Origin: Actinomycetes bacterium
GTDB taxonomy: Bacteria > Actinomycetota > Acidimicrobiia > Acidimicrobiales > Palsa-688
Assembly: GCA_021809105.1 (NCBI GenBank)
Contig: JAKBAM010000004.1
Location: 1-64,000 of the forward strand
Direction: 5' to 3'
DNA length: 64,000 nucleotides
Shown here: piece after piece, positions 1 to 8,260 of the stretch
Layout of the letters: each line of letters opens with the position of its first letter
How positions within the stretch are numbered: position 1 is the first letter of the stretch
Notes under the pieces: generated by a model
The model's input: only the letters and a program-made list of their open reading frames with translations
Told to the model about the DNA's origin: nothing
The model's database searches: none
Translations under genes and position numbers: made by a program

Positions 1-348
<348 letters not shown>

Positions 349-449
349 CAAATCGCTCGTGCTCGCTATGGAACGCTCACAGGGGCGCCACCACCAGGTG
401 GCTGCCCACCCCTCCGGCCGGTACGGCGGGGTAACAATAGAGCAATGTT

Positions 450-565
450 TCCGGTGGCCATAGCGACGGAGTCACACCCGTTCCCTTCCCGAACACGGAA
501 GTTAAGCCCGTCAGCGCCAATGGTACTTGGGGGGTATCCCCCTGGGAGAGTAGGACGTCGCCGGA
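450..565 (+). rRNA. rrf: 5S ribosomal RNA
   Basis: About 116 bases with the 5S signature: the helix-I start TCCGGTGGCCATAGCG pairs with the 3' end GACGTCGCCGGA. The conserved CCCGTTCCCTTCCCGAACACG block and the GGAAGTTAAGCCC-type stretch lie between them. It follows 23S in the usual actinobacterial order. End positions are set from the terminal helix and may shift by one or two bases. Confidence 0.94.
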
Positions 566-577
566 ATTTTCTTGCAA

Positions 578-605
578 GGAACCCCCCGCCTCGGCCGGGG
601 GTTCC
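578..605 (+). terminator. hairpin closing the rRNA operon
   Basis: Inverted repeat GGAACCCCC (578-586) and GGGGGTTCC (597-605), nine base pairs, 12 bases after 5S. No T-run follows, as is common for actinobacterial terminators. Termination is inferred from position and stem strength. Confidence 0.65.
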
Positions 606-668
606 TGCGCGTCTCCGGTGCGCTCCAGGGGTTGGGGGGCCACTGGATGCCCTGCGGGAGGCACCCGG

Positions 669-674
669 TAGCAT
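669..674 (+). promoter_or_regulatory. -10 hexamer TAGCAT for the TPR gene (leaderless start)
   Basis: TAGCAT sits 6 bases before the ATG at 681, the spacing at which transcription would begin at or next to the A of the start codon. It supports 681 as the true start of a protein whose N-terminus is otherwise hard to judge. No -35 element is recognisable. Confidence 0.55.
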
Positions 675-680
675 GCCACG

Positions 681-2354
681 ATGCCCGAAGCTGCCCGTCC
701 TCCCCGCCCCCCTCAACCGGGCCGCGGGTCGTCAGCCGGCTACGGTCGCGGGCGCAAGGCGAGCGAGCTACGCCAAGGGCGGGACAGGAACGTCTCGGCC
801 GGGTCCGGTTCAGGCCGGAGGACGAGCGGCACTCCGATGGCTCGAGGCAAGGCGGACAGTGGTGACCGTGGGTCCTGGAAGGTGGAGGGGGACCGCCGGG
901 ATACCTCATCCAGCCGCCGGACCTCCGGTGGGCGCGATTCCGTGGACCCCGGCCGGCGCCCCCCATGGCCCTCGGCCCGTCGCTCCGAGGCTGGGGATGA
1001 GCAGAGGGATAGACCAGCGCCCCGGCGCGGCTCCGCAGCCAGGCGGGACACGACAGCCTGGACCGGGGGCCGATCCGGCACGAGATCGGCCCCCTCCGGT
1101 GGTCAGGGTGGGTACGCGGGTGGCGGCCGGCCCGGGGAGCGCCGTGCGGCGACCCCATCGAGGGGGGACGGACGGCCAGAGAGTGGCTATCCGAGAGCGC
1201 GCGCCGACGGGCGGCGCTCACAAGGGTCCGACAGGGGTAGTACTGCCGGCGTCGGGGGCAGTAGCGCCGGCCAGCCAGGCCGTACGGGCAGCACCGGCCG
1301 CAGCGGCACGCGAATGCCGCCCACCGCCCGTACGACCGCCGCCGGCGGCAGTCGAGGGCGGGCGGGCCTAGGGGGCGACGGTGCTCAGCGCGGCCGCGTG
1401 CAGGAGCGGGAGCCCGGTACCGGCGGATGGGGCAGCGTGGCCCGCCGCGGCGTCAGAGCCCTCAGGAGCGACAGCCTCAGCGCGTCCGAGGAGTGGCGGG
1501 CGGCGGTGGGCCGCGCCGACCGAGGCGATAGCGGCGCTGCCTGGATCCCCGACGAGGTTTGGGTGCTCGACCCCGAGGGCGCAGGAGCCGATGCCGAACC
1601 CGGGCCAGGCATGCGGCGGGCTGCCGATCGGATGGGCGAGGGGGAGAGGGACGGCGGCATCAACGGGCCGGCGCGTTACGCTAGACAGGGAGCGGGAGAT
1701 CAAGCGGCTGACGGGTCGCACCGTCGGACGGTCCCCCGTGGCGTGGTCGACGAGCTGTCCTCGGCTGCAGGGGCGACGCGCGGATCCAAGCTGGCCGGGC
1801 GGCTCGCCGATGCGACGCATGCGTACGATCGTGAACGCTACCAAGACGCCCGCCGGATCCTGCGCCCGCTGGTCGAGGAAGTGCCCGACGCCGTGGCAGT
1901 GCAGGAGCTCTACGGCTTGACCCTGTACCGGATGGGCCAGTGGGCGCAATCGGCCAAGCACCTCGAACGCCACAGGGAGTTGAGTGGCTCCCATGACCAA
2001 CACCCCGTGCTGGCCGACTGCTACCGGGCGCTGCACCGATATGCGGCCGCGGCAGTTCTGTGGAAGGAACTCAAAGAGGCATCCCCGTCCGCCGAGTTGG
2101 TGGCCGAGGGAAGGATCGTCGAGGCCGGCTGCCACGCCGACCAGGGAGACCTCCAGGGTGCGATCGCCGTGCTGGAGCGAGCGGCAAAGCGTGTAAACCA
2201 TCCCCAGGAGCATCACCTGCGCCAGTGGTACACGCTTGCAGATCTCTACGAGCGAGCGGGAGACCTTCCCCGAGCGCGCGAGCTCTTCGGTCGAGTCGGC
2301 GCTGCCGACCCCGATGCCTTCGATGTGCGCCAGCGACTCCGAGCGCTGCGCTGA
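681..2354 (+). CDS. TPR-repeat protein with a ~370-residue disordered Arg/Gly-rich N-terminus
   Basis: The protein has 557 residues. Residues 1 to about 370 are low complexity, rich in Arg, Gly, Ser, Pro and Ala, and predicted by composition to be unstructured. Residues ~371-557 form a helical repeat domain of TPR type, with segments such as LYGLTLYRMGQWAQSAKHL, LADCYRALHRYAAAAVLW and LADLYERAGDLPRARELF. Proteins with this C-terminal domain and a variable N-terminus occur in actinobacteria; their role is not known to me, and TPR domains usually mediate protein contacts. In the first kilobase several frames are open because of base composition, so the N-terminus would be doubtful but for the -10 hexamer 6 bases upstream of the ATG. 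It is separated from the rRNA operon by a hairpin and converges on the SSB-like gene. Confidence 0.8.
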   Translation: MPEAARPPRPPQPGRGSSAGYGRGRKASELRQGRDRNVSAGSGSGRRTSGTPMARGKADSGDRGSWKVEGDRRDTSSSRRTSGGRDSVDPGRRPPWPSARRSEAGDEQRDRPAPRRGSAARRDTTAWTGGRSGTRSAPSGGQGGYAGGGRPGERRAATPSRGDGRPESGYPRARADGRRSQGSDRGSTAGVGGSSAGQPGRTGSTGRSGTRMPPTARTTAAGGSRGRAGLGGDGAQRGRVQEREPGTGGWGSVARRGVRALRSDSLSASEEWRAAVGRADRGDSGAAWIPDEVWVLDPEGAGADAEPGPGMRRAADRMGEGERDGGINGPARYARQGAGDQAADGSHRRTVPRGVVDELSSAAGATRGSKLAGRLADATHAYDRERYQDARRILRPLVEEVPDAVAVQELYGLTLYRMGQWAQSAKHLERHRELSGSHDQHPVLADCYRALHRYAAAAVLWKELKEASPSAELVAEGRIVEAGCHADQGDLQGAIAVLERAAKRVNHPQEHHLRQWYTLADLYERAGDLPRARELFGRVGAADPDAFDVRQRLRALR

Positions 2355-2384
2355 TCGACGACAGCCGTGCGCCCACGCGAGCGA

Positions 2385-2750
2385 TCAGGCCCGCTCCAGG
2401 GCCGCCGCCGCCGCCTCCAGACTCACAGCGGCCTCGACCAGGGCCCTCGACGCCCGTCGCCGGGAGCCGGCACGGACCACGCGGTCCGCGACTACCTCGG
2501 TCCGGCTCTGGGTTGTGCCTCCCGAGGCGAAGAACCGCCGCCGGACCCGGCCTACTACCACCAGGTCCGCCTCGGCCTCGAGTGTCGCCGCCCATGCCGG
2601 GGGTTCGAACCACACCACGGGAACGGTGTCAGCTGGGCCGTCGGCGGTGCGGGTACGCAGATCCAGCCTGACCAGGACGGCCTCCGATGCCAGCGTCTGC
2701 GTCTGGGCGTCACGAGTCAGGCTGCCGTGCAGCACGACGTAATTGACCAC
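2385..2750 (-). CDS. single-stranded DNA-binding-like protein (SSB/OB-fold)
   Basis: The protein has 121 residues. The start MVNYVVLHGSLTRDAQ, the stretch EAVLVRLDLRT, and PVVWFEPPAWAATLEAEADL followed by VVVGRVRRRFF match the beta-strand order of SSB-family OB folds. The GTG at 2750 is chosen because GGAGGAAG lies a suitable distance upstream; the longer open frame beyond it lacks domain similarity. It is shorter than housekeeping SSB (~150-180 residues) and ends in an Ala/Glu-rich helix without the acidic DDDIPF-type tail that recruits repair partners, so it is probably a paralogue and not the replicative SSB. It converges with the TPR gene (30-base gap) and diverges from fba. Confidence 0.7.
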   Translation of the reverse strand: MVNYVVLHGSLTRDAQTQTLASEAVLVRLDLRTRTADGPADTVPVVWFEPPAWAATLEAEADLVVVGRVRRRFFASGGTTQSRTEVVADRVVRAGSRRRASRALVEAAVSLEAAAAALERA

Positions 2751-2953
2751 GGAATCTTCCTCCTGCGGGATGGCAGCCAACGCGGCCGCGCTCGTAGAGA
2801 CAAGGCCGACACCCAACACCGGCGATGAAAGGCCGGCGTGAGACGCCGGCGAGCGCAGCCGCCCAGAGAGACCCCGAAGCGCCCGCCAGGGACGACCTCG
2901 AAAGCCCAAGTTACAGGGAGGGTGAGACCGGCCACAGCGTCGGACGTTGCGCC

Positions 2954-2959
2954 TAGGCT
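2954..2959 (+). promoter_or_regulatory. possible -10 of the aldolase gene
   Basis: TAGGCT lies 38 bases before the ATG at 2998. A start site near 2966 would leave a ~30-base leader holding the GAGGAG ribosome site. No convincing -35 is seen. The rest of 2751-2997, the divergent gap between SSB-like and aldolase genes, holds only a 7-bp hairpin (2832-2838 with 2844-2850) that I can point to. Confidence 0.35.
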
Positions 2960-2997
2960 TCGGGCAGTCAACCGACGAGCTCGAGGAGCTGCCTCCG

Positions 2998-4047
2998 ATG
3001 GACCTGCACACCCTTCTCGGCGACGAGGCCGAGTCGCTTCTCGGGCACGAGTGCAAGACAATCGCCCGTGAGGACCTCCACCTGCCCGGTGGCGACTTCA
3101 TCGACAGGGTGGTGTCGATCACTGACCGGCCTCCCCCTGTCATGCGCAGCCTGGGGCAGCTGCTGGGCCACGGCCGTCTCGGTGGCACCGGATACATCTC
3201 GATCCTGCCAGTCGACCAGGGCATCGAGCACTCCGGGGCGGCCAGCTTCGCCAAGAACCCGGCCTACTTCGATCCAGCCAAGATCGTCGAGCTGGCCGTC
3301 GAGGGCGGTTGCAACGCTGTCGCCACGACGTTCGGGGTCCTCGGCGCGGTAAGTCGGCGCTACGTCCACAAGATCCCGTTCATCCTCAAGCTCAACCACA
3401 GCGAGCTGCTGACCTACCCCGCCAAGTACGACCAGATCATGTATGGCTCCGTGCAGGCGGCATACGAGCTCGGCGCCAGCGGGGTGGGGGCGACCATCTA
3501 CTTCGGCTCCGACGAGGCCACCCGCCAGATCCAGGAGGTGTCTGAAGCCTTCCAGGAGGCCCACGCCCTCGGGATGTTCACCGTACTCTGGTGCTATATC
3601 CGCAACAGCGCCTTCAAGAAGGACGGGGTGGACTACTCGACTGCTGCGGACTTGACCGGCCAGGCCAACCATATGGGCGTGACGATCGAGGCCGACATCA
3701 TCAAGCAGAAGCAGCCGGAGAGCAACAATGGCTATGGCGCAATCGGTTTCGGTCGGACCGACCCGCTGGTCTACGACACATTGACCACTGAGCACCCCAT
3801 CGACCTGACACGCTGGCAGCTGGTCAACTGTTATATGGGTCGGAGCCCCCTGATAAACAGCGGGGGCGAATCGAAGGGGCAAGACGACCTAGCCCAAGCC
3901 TTGCGCACCGCCGTGATCAACAAGCGGGCAGGCGGCGCCGGGCTCATAGTCGGGCGCAAGGCCTTCCAGCGACCGACCCGGGAGGGCATACAGCTGATCA
4001 ACGCCGTCCAAGACGTCTACCTGGATCCCTCCGTCACCGTCGCGTGA
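2998..4047 (+). CDS. fbaB: class I fructose-bisphosphate aldolase (FbaB/DhnA type)
   Basis: Interconverts fructose 1,6-bisphosphate with dihydroxyacetone phosphate and glyceraldehyde 3-phosphate, in glycolysis and gluconeogenesis, in the cytosol. The protein has 349 residues, typical for the family. Visible signatures are [15 protein letters not shown] (~65-79), [11 protein letters not shown] (~128-138), the stretch ADIIKQK (~232-238) that holds the likely Schiff-base lysine, and the C-terminal phosphate-binding region [12 protein letters not shown] (~314-324). An upstream in-frame codon at 2947 exists, but the ATG at 2998 has GAGGAG ~10 bases before it and matches the family N-terminus. A GC hairpin follows before korA. 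The assignment as the DhnA-type enzyme, not the metal-dependent class II, is firm. Confidence 0.92.
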   Translation: MDLHTLLGDEAESLLGHECKTIAREDLHLPGGDFIDRVVSITDRPPPVMRSLGQLLGHGRLGGTGYISILPVDQGIEHSGAASFAKNPAYFDPAKIVELAVEGGCNAVATTFGVLGAVSRRYVHKIPFILKLNHSELLTYPAKYDQIMYGSVQAAYELGASGVGATIYFGSDEATRQIQEVSEAFQEAHALGMFTVLWCYIRNSAFKKDGVDYSTAADLTGQANHMGVTIEADIIKQKQPESNNGYGAIGFGRTDPLVYDTLTTEHPIDLTRWQLVNCYMGRSPLINSGGESKGQDDLAQALRTAVINKRAGGAGLIVGRKAFQRPTREGIQLINAVQDVYLDPSVTVA

Positions 4048-4098
4048 AGCGCGCTTGAGACCCACCGGTCCGCTGCTGTAGGGCTGCCGGGGACTGTC

Positions 4099-4120
4099 GG
4101 GGGACGGCCTGGGGTCCCCC
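4099..4120 (+). terminator. GC hairpin after fbaB
   Basis: GGGGGAC (4099-4105) and GTCCCCC (4114-4120) form a 7-bp stem with an 8-base loop, about 50 bases after the aldolase stop and before the next promoter. There is no T-run, so termination is inferred. Confidence 0.45.
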
Positions 4121-4150
4121 CCCAACCTGAGGACAACTGGGTGCGCGCCC

Positions 4151-4156
4151 TAGAGT
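4151..4156 (+). promoter_or_regulatory. possible -10 hexamer TAGAGT for korAB
   Basis: TAGAGT lies 40 bases before the korA ATG (4197). The intervening leader carries GGGAAGGGA, a good ribosome site. The hexamer fits the TANNNT pattern seen at many starts in this window, but no -35 is obvious. Confidence 0.4.
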
Positions 4157-4196
4157 GAGGCGCAGCTCTCGTATTTGCAGGGAAGGGAACCCTTGT

Positions 4197-6137
4197 ATGG
4201 CAGACACCGCCTCGCCGCCGCGCACCGATGTAGCGCACACTGACTCACCGACCTCAGGCTCTTCGACCGCCGGCGCTTCGACCAACCCCATTGAGCTCGA
4301 CCGTGTCGTCATCCGCTTCGCGGGGGACTCCGGCGATGGCATGCAGCTCACCGGTGATCGCTTCACGGAGTCCTCGGCCCTGTTTGGCAACGACCTGTCG
4401 ACGCTGCCTGACTTTCCCGCCGAGATCCGGGCCCCGGCCGGGACGCTGGCGGGCGTTTCCGCCTTCCAGGTCCACATCTCCGACCACGACATCCTGACGC
4501 CGGGAGACCACCCGAGCGTGCTGGTGGCCATGAACCCGGCCGCCCTGCGGGCCAACGTCAAGGACGTAGCGCCGGCGGGCACCATCATCGTCAACAGCGA
4601 CAGCTTCGACGAGCGGGCGTTAGCCAAGGCTGGCTATGCCGCCAACCCGCTCGAGGATGGGAGCCTGAAGGACTTCACCCTCTACGAGATCCCGATGACC
4701 TCCATCACACTGGAAGCAGTCAAACCGAGCGGCACCAAGCCTCGCGACGCGGAGCGTTCCAAGAACCTGTTCGCTCTCGGGGTCATCTCCTGGATGTACA
4801 CCCGCCCCGTCGAGGCGACGATCGCCTGGATCGAGGCGAAGTTCGCCAAGAACGACATGGTCAAGATGGCCAACGTCCTGGCGTTCAAGGCCGGGTACAA
4901 CTTCGGCGAGACCGCCGAGTTGTTCGAGTCCAACTACATCGTCAAGCCGGCGGCCCTCGACCCCGGCAGGTACACCAACGTGTCGGGCAACACGGCGCTG
5001 GCCTGGGGGCTCATCGCCGCCGGGCAGCTGGCCAAGCTGCCGATCTTCCTCGGCAGCTACCCGATCACCCCCGCGTCGGACATCCTCCACGAGCTGTCCA
5101 AGCACAAGAACTTCGGGGTCCGCACCGTGCAGGCCGAGGACGAGATCGCCGGCGTCGGCGCGGCCCTCGGCGCGTCCTACGGAGGCGCCCTTGGCGTCAC
5201 CACCACCAGCGGGCCCGGTGTCGACCTCAAGACCGAGACCATTGGTTTGGCCGTCAACCTGGAGCTGCCGCTACTGATCATCGACATCCAGCGCGGCGGG
5301 CCGTCGACCGGGCTGCCCACCAAGACTGAGCAGGCCGACTTGCTGCAGGCCATGTTCGGGCGCCACGGCGAGGCCCCAGTCCCGATCGTGGCTCCCCAGA
5401 CCCCCGGGGACTGCTTCCACGCCGCGATCGAGGCGGCTCGCATCGCCGTCAAGTACCGCACCCCGGTCTTCCTGCTCTCCGACGGGTACCTGGCCAACGG
5501 CGCCGAGCCGTGGAAGATCCCCGACGTCGACGCCCTCCCCGACATCAGCGTTCCGTTCGCCACCGAGCCCAACCACGTTCGAGGGGACGGGGGGGAGGAG
5601 TTCTGGCCGTACCTCCGGGACGCCACGACCCTGGCCCGGCCGTGGGCGGTGCCTGGCACCCCCGGCCTGGAGCACCGGATCGGCGGCTTGGAGAAGGCAG
5701 ACGGGGCCGGAACGGTCAGCTACGACCCGACCAACCACGAGAAGATGGTCCACCTCCGCGTGGCCAAGGTGGCCGGCATTGCCAGGGATATCCCCCTCGT
5801 GGAAGTGGATGACCCCGATGGCGATTCCGAGCTCCTGGTTCTCGGGTGGGGATCCACCTACGGAGCGATCGCTGCAGGTCTGCGGCGCGTACGCCTCCAA
5901 GGTCACCACGTCGCCCATGTCCACGTGCGCCACCTCAACCCGTTTCCCGCCAACCTGGGCGACGTGCTGGTGCGGTACCCCAAGGTGCTGGTCCCCGAGA
6001 TGAACCTCGGCCAACTGTGCAAGCTCGTCCGCGCCGAGTTCCTCGTTGACGCCAAGGGATTGAACAAGATGTCCGGCCAGCCCTTCCGGGCCGGCGAGAT
6101 CGAGCGAGCGGTCCTCGACGCGCTCGCCGGTTCGTGA
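4197..6137 (+). CDS. korA: 2-oxoacid:ferredoxin oxidoreductase subunit alpha (gamma-alpha fusion, KorA type)
   Basis: Large subunit of the coenzyme A-acylating oxidoreductase that oxidises 2-oxoglutarate (or a related 2-oxoacid) to the acyl-CoA with ferredoxin as electron acceptor. The protein has 646 residues. The N-terminal gamma domain begins at VVIRFAGDSGDGMQLTGDRF (~37-56). The alpha domain carries YPITPAS (~285-295) and the EDEIAGVGAALGASYGG helix that contacts thiamine pyrophosphate in the partner. Length and gamma-alpha order match KorA of Mycobacterium (Rv2455c type). The ATG at 4197 is preceded by GGGAAGGGA; the ~35 residues before the gamma domain are Thr/Ser/Pro-rich and may be unstructured. 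Substrate preference cannot be read with certainty. Confidence 0.9.
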   Translation: MADTASPPRTDVAHTDSPTSGSSTAGASTNPIELDRVVIRFAGDSGDGMQLTGDRFTESSALFGNDLSTLPDFPAEIRAPAGTLAGVSAFQVHISDHDILTPGDHPSVLVAMNPAALRANVKDVAPAGTIIVNSDSFDERALAKAGYAANPLEDGSLKDFTLYEIPMTSITLEAVKPSGTKPRDAERSKNLFALGVISWMYTRPVEATIAWIEAKFAKNDMVKMANVLAFKAGYNFGETAELFESNYIVKPAALDPGRYTNVSGNTALAWGLIAAGQLAKLPIFLGSYPITPASDILHELSKHKNFGVRTVQAEDEIAGVGAALGASYGGALGVTTTSGPGVDLKTETIGLAVNLELPLLIIDIQRGGPSTGLPTKTEQADLLQAMFGRHGEAPVPIVAPQTPGDCFHAAIEAARIAVKYRTPVFLLSDGYLANGAEPWKIPDVDALPDISVPFATEPNHVRGDGGEEFWPYLRDATTLARPWAVPGTPGLEHRIGGLEKADGAGTVSYDPTNHEKMVHLRVAKVAGIARDIPLVEVDDPDGDSELLVLGWGSTYGAIAAGLRRVRLQGHHVAHVHVRHLNPFPANLGDVLVRYPKVLVPEMNLGQLCKLVRAEFLVDAKGLNKMSGQPFRAGEIERAVLDALAGS

Positions 6138-6156
6138 AGATCGAAAGGCTCGACAC

Positions 6157-7176
6157 ATGACCGATGTGGCCGTCCCCGTGACGACGAAGAAGGATTGGAC
6201 CAGCGATCAGGAGATCCGCTGGTGCCCCGGGTGCGGGGACTATTCCATCCTCACGGCGGTGCAGATGCTGATGCCGGAGCTCGGCGCCCGCCGGGAGGAC
6301 ACTGTGTTCATCTCGGGGATCGGGTGCAGCTCCCGCTTCCCGTACTACATGGACACTTATGGGGTGCACTCAATCCACGGCCGAGCGCCCGCCTTGGCCA
6401 CCGGCCTGGCGGTGTCGCGCCCGGATCTGCACGTCTGGGTGATCACCGGGGACGGCGACGCCCTCTCGATCGGGGGCAACCACTTGTTGCACGCCCTGCG
6501 CCGCAACGTCGACATCACGATCTTGCTGTTCAACAACCAGATCTACGGGCTGACCAAGGGGCAGTACAGCCCGACCAGCGAAACTGGGAAGGTCACCAAG
6601 TCCACTCCGTTCGGCTCACTGGACCACCCGTACAACCCGGTGAGCCTGGCCCTCGGAGCGGAGGCCAGCTTCGTGGCCCGCACCCACGACATGGACCGCA
6701 AGCACATGATGGCCACATTCAAGCGCGCCTACGAACACAAGGGCGCATCCCTGGTGGAGATCTACCAGAACTGCAACGTGTTCAACGACGGTGCCTTCGA
6801 AGCCATCCTCACCAAGGACAACCGGCCGAGGATGTTGATCCCGCTGGTCCACGGCGAGCCGATCCGCTTCGGAGTCGAGGGTGAAAAGGGCGTGGTCGTG
6901 ACCGCCGACGGCGCCCGCATCGTCGAGGTCGCAGATGTCGGGGAGGGCGCTTTGGCCGTGCACGACGAAGCCAGGCCCGACCCGAGCGTGGCCTTCGCTC
7001 TCTCCCGGTTGGCCGACGGTCCCACTTCCCCAACGCCCATCGGAGTGTTCCGGGCGGTCGAGCGAGCCGACTACGGCAGCCTGGTCAACAGCCAGGTCCT
7101 GCGCGCGTCGGACCAGAAGGGCCCTGGCGACCTCGACGCCCTCTTGGCGTCCGGCGCCACATGGACCGTCGGCTGA
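6157..7176 (+). CDS. korB: 2-oxoacid:ferredoxin oxidoreductase subunit beta (KorB type)
   Basis: Thiamine-pyrophosphate-binding partner of KorA, 339 residues. The N-terminal WCPGCGDYSIL carries a CxxC that helps bind the iron-sulfur cluster. The cofactor motif begins at GDGDALSIGGNH and ends at LLFNNQIYGLTKGQ. The gene starts 20 bases after korA with GAAAGG before the ATG, so the two are one operon. Like other two-subunit KorAB enzymes, the complex has no separate ferredoxin-like subunit here. The last ~90 residues are family-typical but variable. The enzyme lets the TCA cycle run without, or beside, a 2-oxoglutarate dehydrogenase complex. Confidence 0.9.
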   Translation: MTDVAVPVTTKKDWTSDQEIRWCPGCGDYSILTAVQMLMPELGARREDTVFISGIGCSSRFPYYMDTYGVHSIHGRAPALATGLAVSRPDLHVWVITGDGDALSIGGNHLLHALRRNVDITILLFNNQIYGLTKGQYSPTSETGKVTKSTPFGSLDHPYNPVSLALGAEASFVARTHDMDRKHMMATFKRAYEHKGASLVEIYQNCNVFNDGAFEAILTKDNRPRMLIPLVHGEPIRFGVEGEKGVVVTADGARIVEVADVGEGALAVHDEARPDPSVAFALSRLADGPTSPTPIGVFRAVERADYGSLVNSQVLRASDQKGPGDLDALLASGATWTVG

Positions 7177-7255
7177 GCCCTTAGTCTGTCGCCGCTGGGT
7201 AGGGTCGAGGGGTCGTCGGGCGCACCTGACGCGCCTGGAAGGAGCGATGCCTCGT

Positions 7256-8260
7256 ATGACGACCACGGACTCCCCGCCCGTCGAGGTCCACCTCACCCCT
7301 AGCGACCTAGCAGCAGCCCTCGCCCACGACGTTCGCGTCGGCCTCACATCGGACCCGAAGTGGCTCCCCGCCAAATGGCTCTACGACGAGCACGGTTGCG
7401 AGTTGTTCGAAGCCATCACCGAGCTGCCTGAGTACTACCCCACGAGGGCTGAGCGTGCGGTGCTCCAAGCCCACGCCGGCGAGATCGCCGCCGAGGCACC
7501 CGCTACGACCCTCATCGAGCTCGGGTCCGGGACCTCGGAGAAGACGCGACTACTCATCGCCGCCCTGGAGGCTGGGGGCTCCCTGCAGCGGTTCGTTGCT
7601 TTCGACGTGGCAGAGCCGACGTTGCGGGCGGCGGTCTCCGAGTTGTCCTCAGCCCACGAGCGCCTGGCCATCGAGGGCGTGGTCGGGGACTTCGAGCGCC
7701 ACCTGGACCGCCTGCCGAAGGGCCCAGATCGAATGGTGGCGTTCCTCGGGGGGACCCTCGGGAACTTCGACGAACCCAACAGGCTGCGGTTCTTCTCGAC
7801 TATGGCGTCGGCCCTCGAGCCGGGGGAGTGGATCCTCCTCGGCACCGACCTGGTGAAGGACCCCGAGAGGCTGCTGGCTGCGTACGACGACGCCAGTGGG
7901 GTCACGGCAGCATTCGAGACCAACGTGCTCGCCGTTATCAACCATGAGCTGGGCGCGGACTTCGACCTCGACCGGTTCGACTACGTGGCCCGCTGGAACG
8001 CCAACCTGGAGAGGATCGAGATGGGCGTGCGCAGCAACGGGCCCCAGAGCGTGCACATACCCGCCCTGGACATGAAGCTGGAGCTCGCCGACGGAGAGGA
8101 GATCAGCACCGAGGTCTCCGCCAAGTTCCGCCGGGTCGGTGTCAGCCGCGAGCTCGCCGCCCACGGCTTCGACTTGGTGGGCTGGTGGACCGATCCGCGC
8201 GGGGAGTTCGCGGTCAGCTGTGCGCGCCGCACCACCATGAGCGACAGCGTGGCGCAGTGA
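7256..8260 (+). CDS. egtD: L-histidine N-alpha-methyltransferase (ergothioneine synthesis)
   Basis: Transfers three methyl groups from S-adenosylmethionine to histidine, giving hercynine, the first committed intermediate of ergothioneine. The protein has 334 residues. Signatures are YDEHGCELFEAITELPEYYP near the N-terminus, the SAM loop IELGSGTSEKTR, FLGGTLGNFDEPNR, and EISTEVSAKF near the C-terminus, which in the mycobacterial enzyme supplies substrate-binding residues. Two ATGs (7247, 7256) follow GGAAGGAG; 7256 has the better spacing. The stop overlaps the egtB start as GTGA, so translation is probably coupled. Confidence 0.93.
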   Translation: MTTTDSPPVEVHLTPSDLAAALAHDVRVGLTSDPKWLPAKWLYDEHGCELFEAITELPEYYPTRAERAVLQAHAGEIAAEAPATTLIELGSGTSEKTRLLIAALEAGGSLQRFVAFDVAEPTLRAAVSELSSAHERLAIEGVVGDFERHLDRLPKGPDRMVAFLGGTLGNFDEPNRLRFFSTMASALEPGEWILLGTDLVKDPERLLAAYDDASGVTAAFETNVLAVINHELGADFDLDRFDYVARWNANLERIEMGVRSNGPQSVHIPALDMKLELADGEEISTEVSAKFRRVGVSRELAAHGFDLVGWWTDPRGEFAVSCARRTTMSDSVAQ

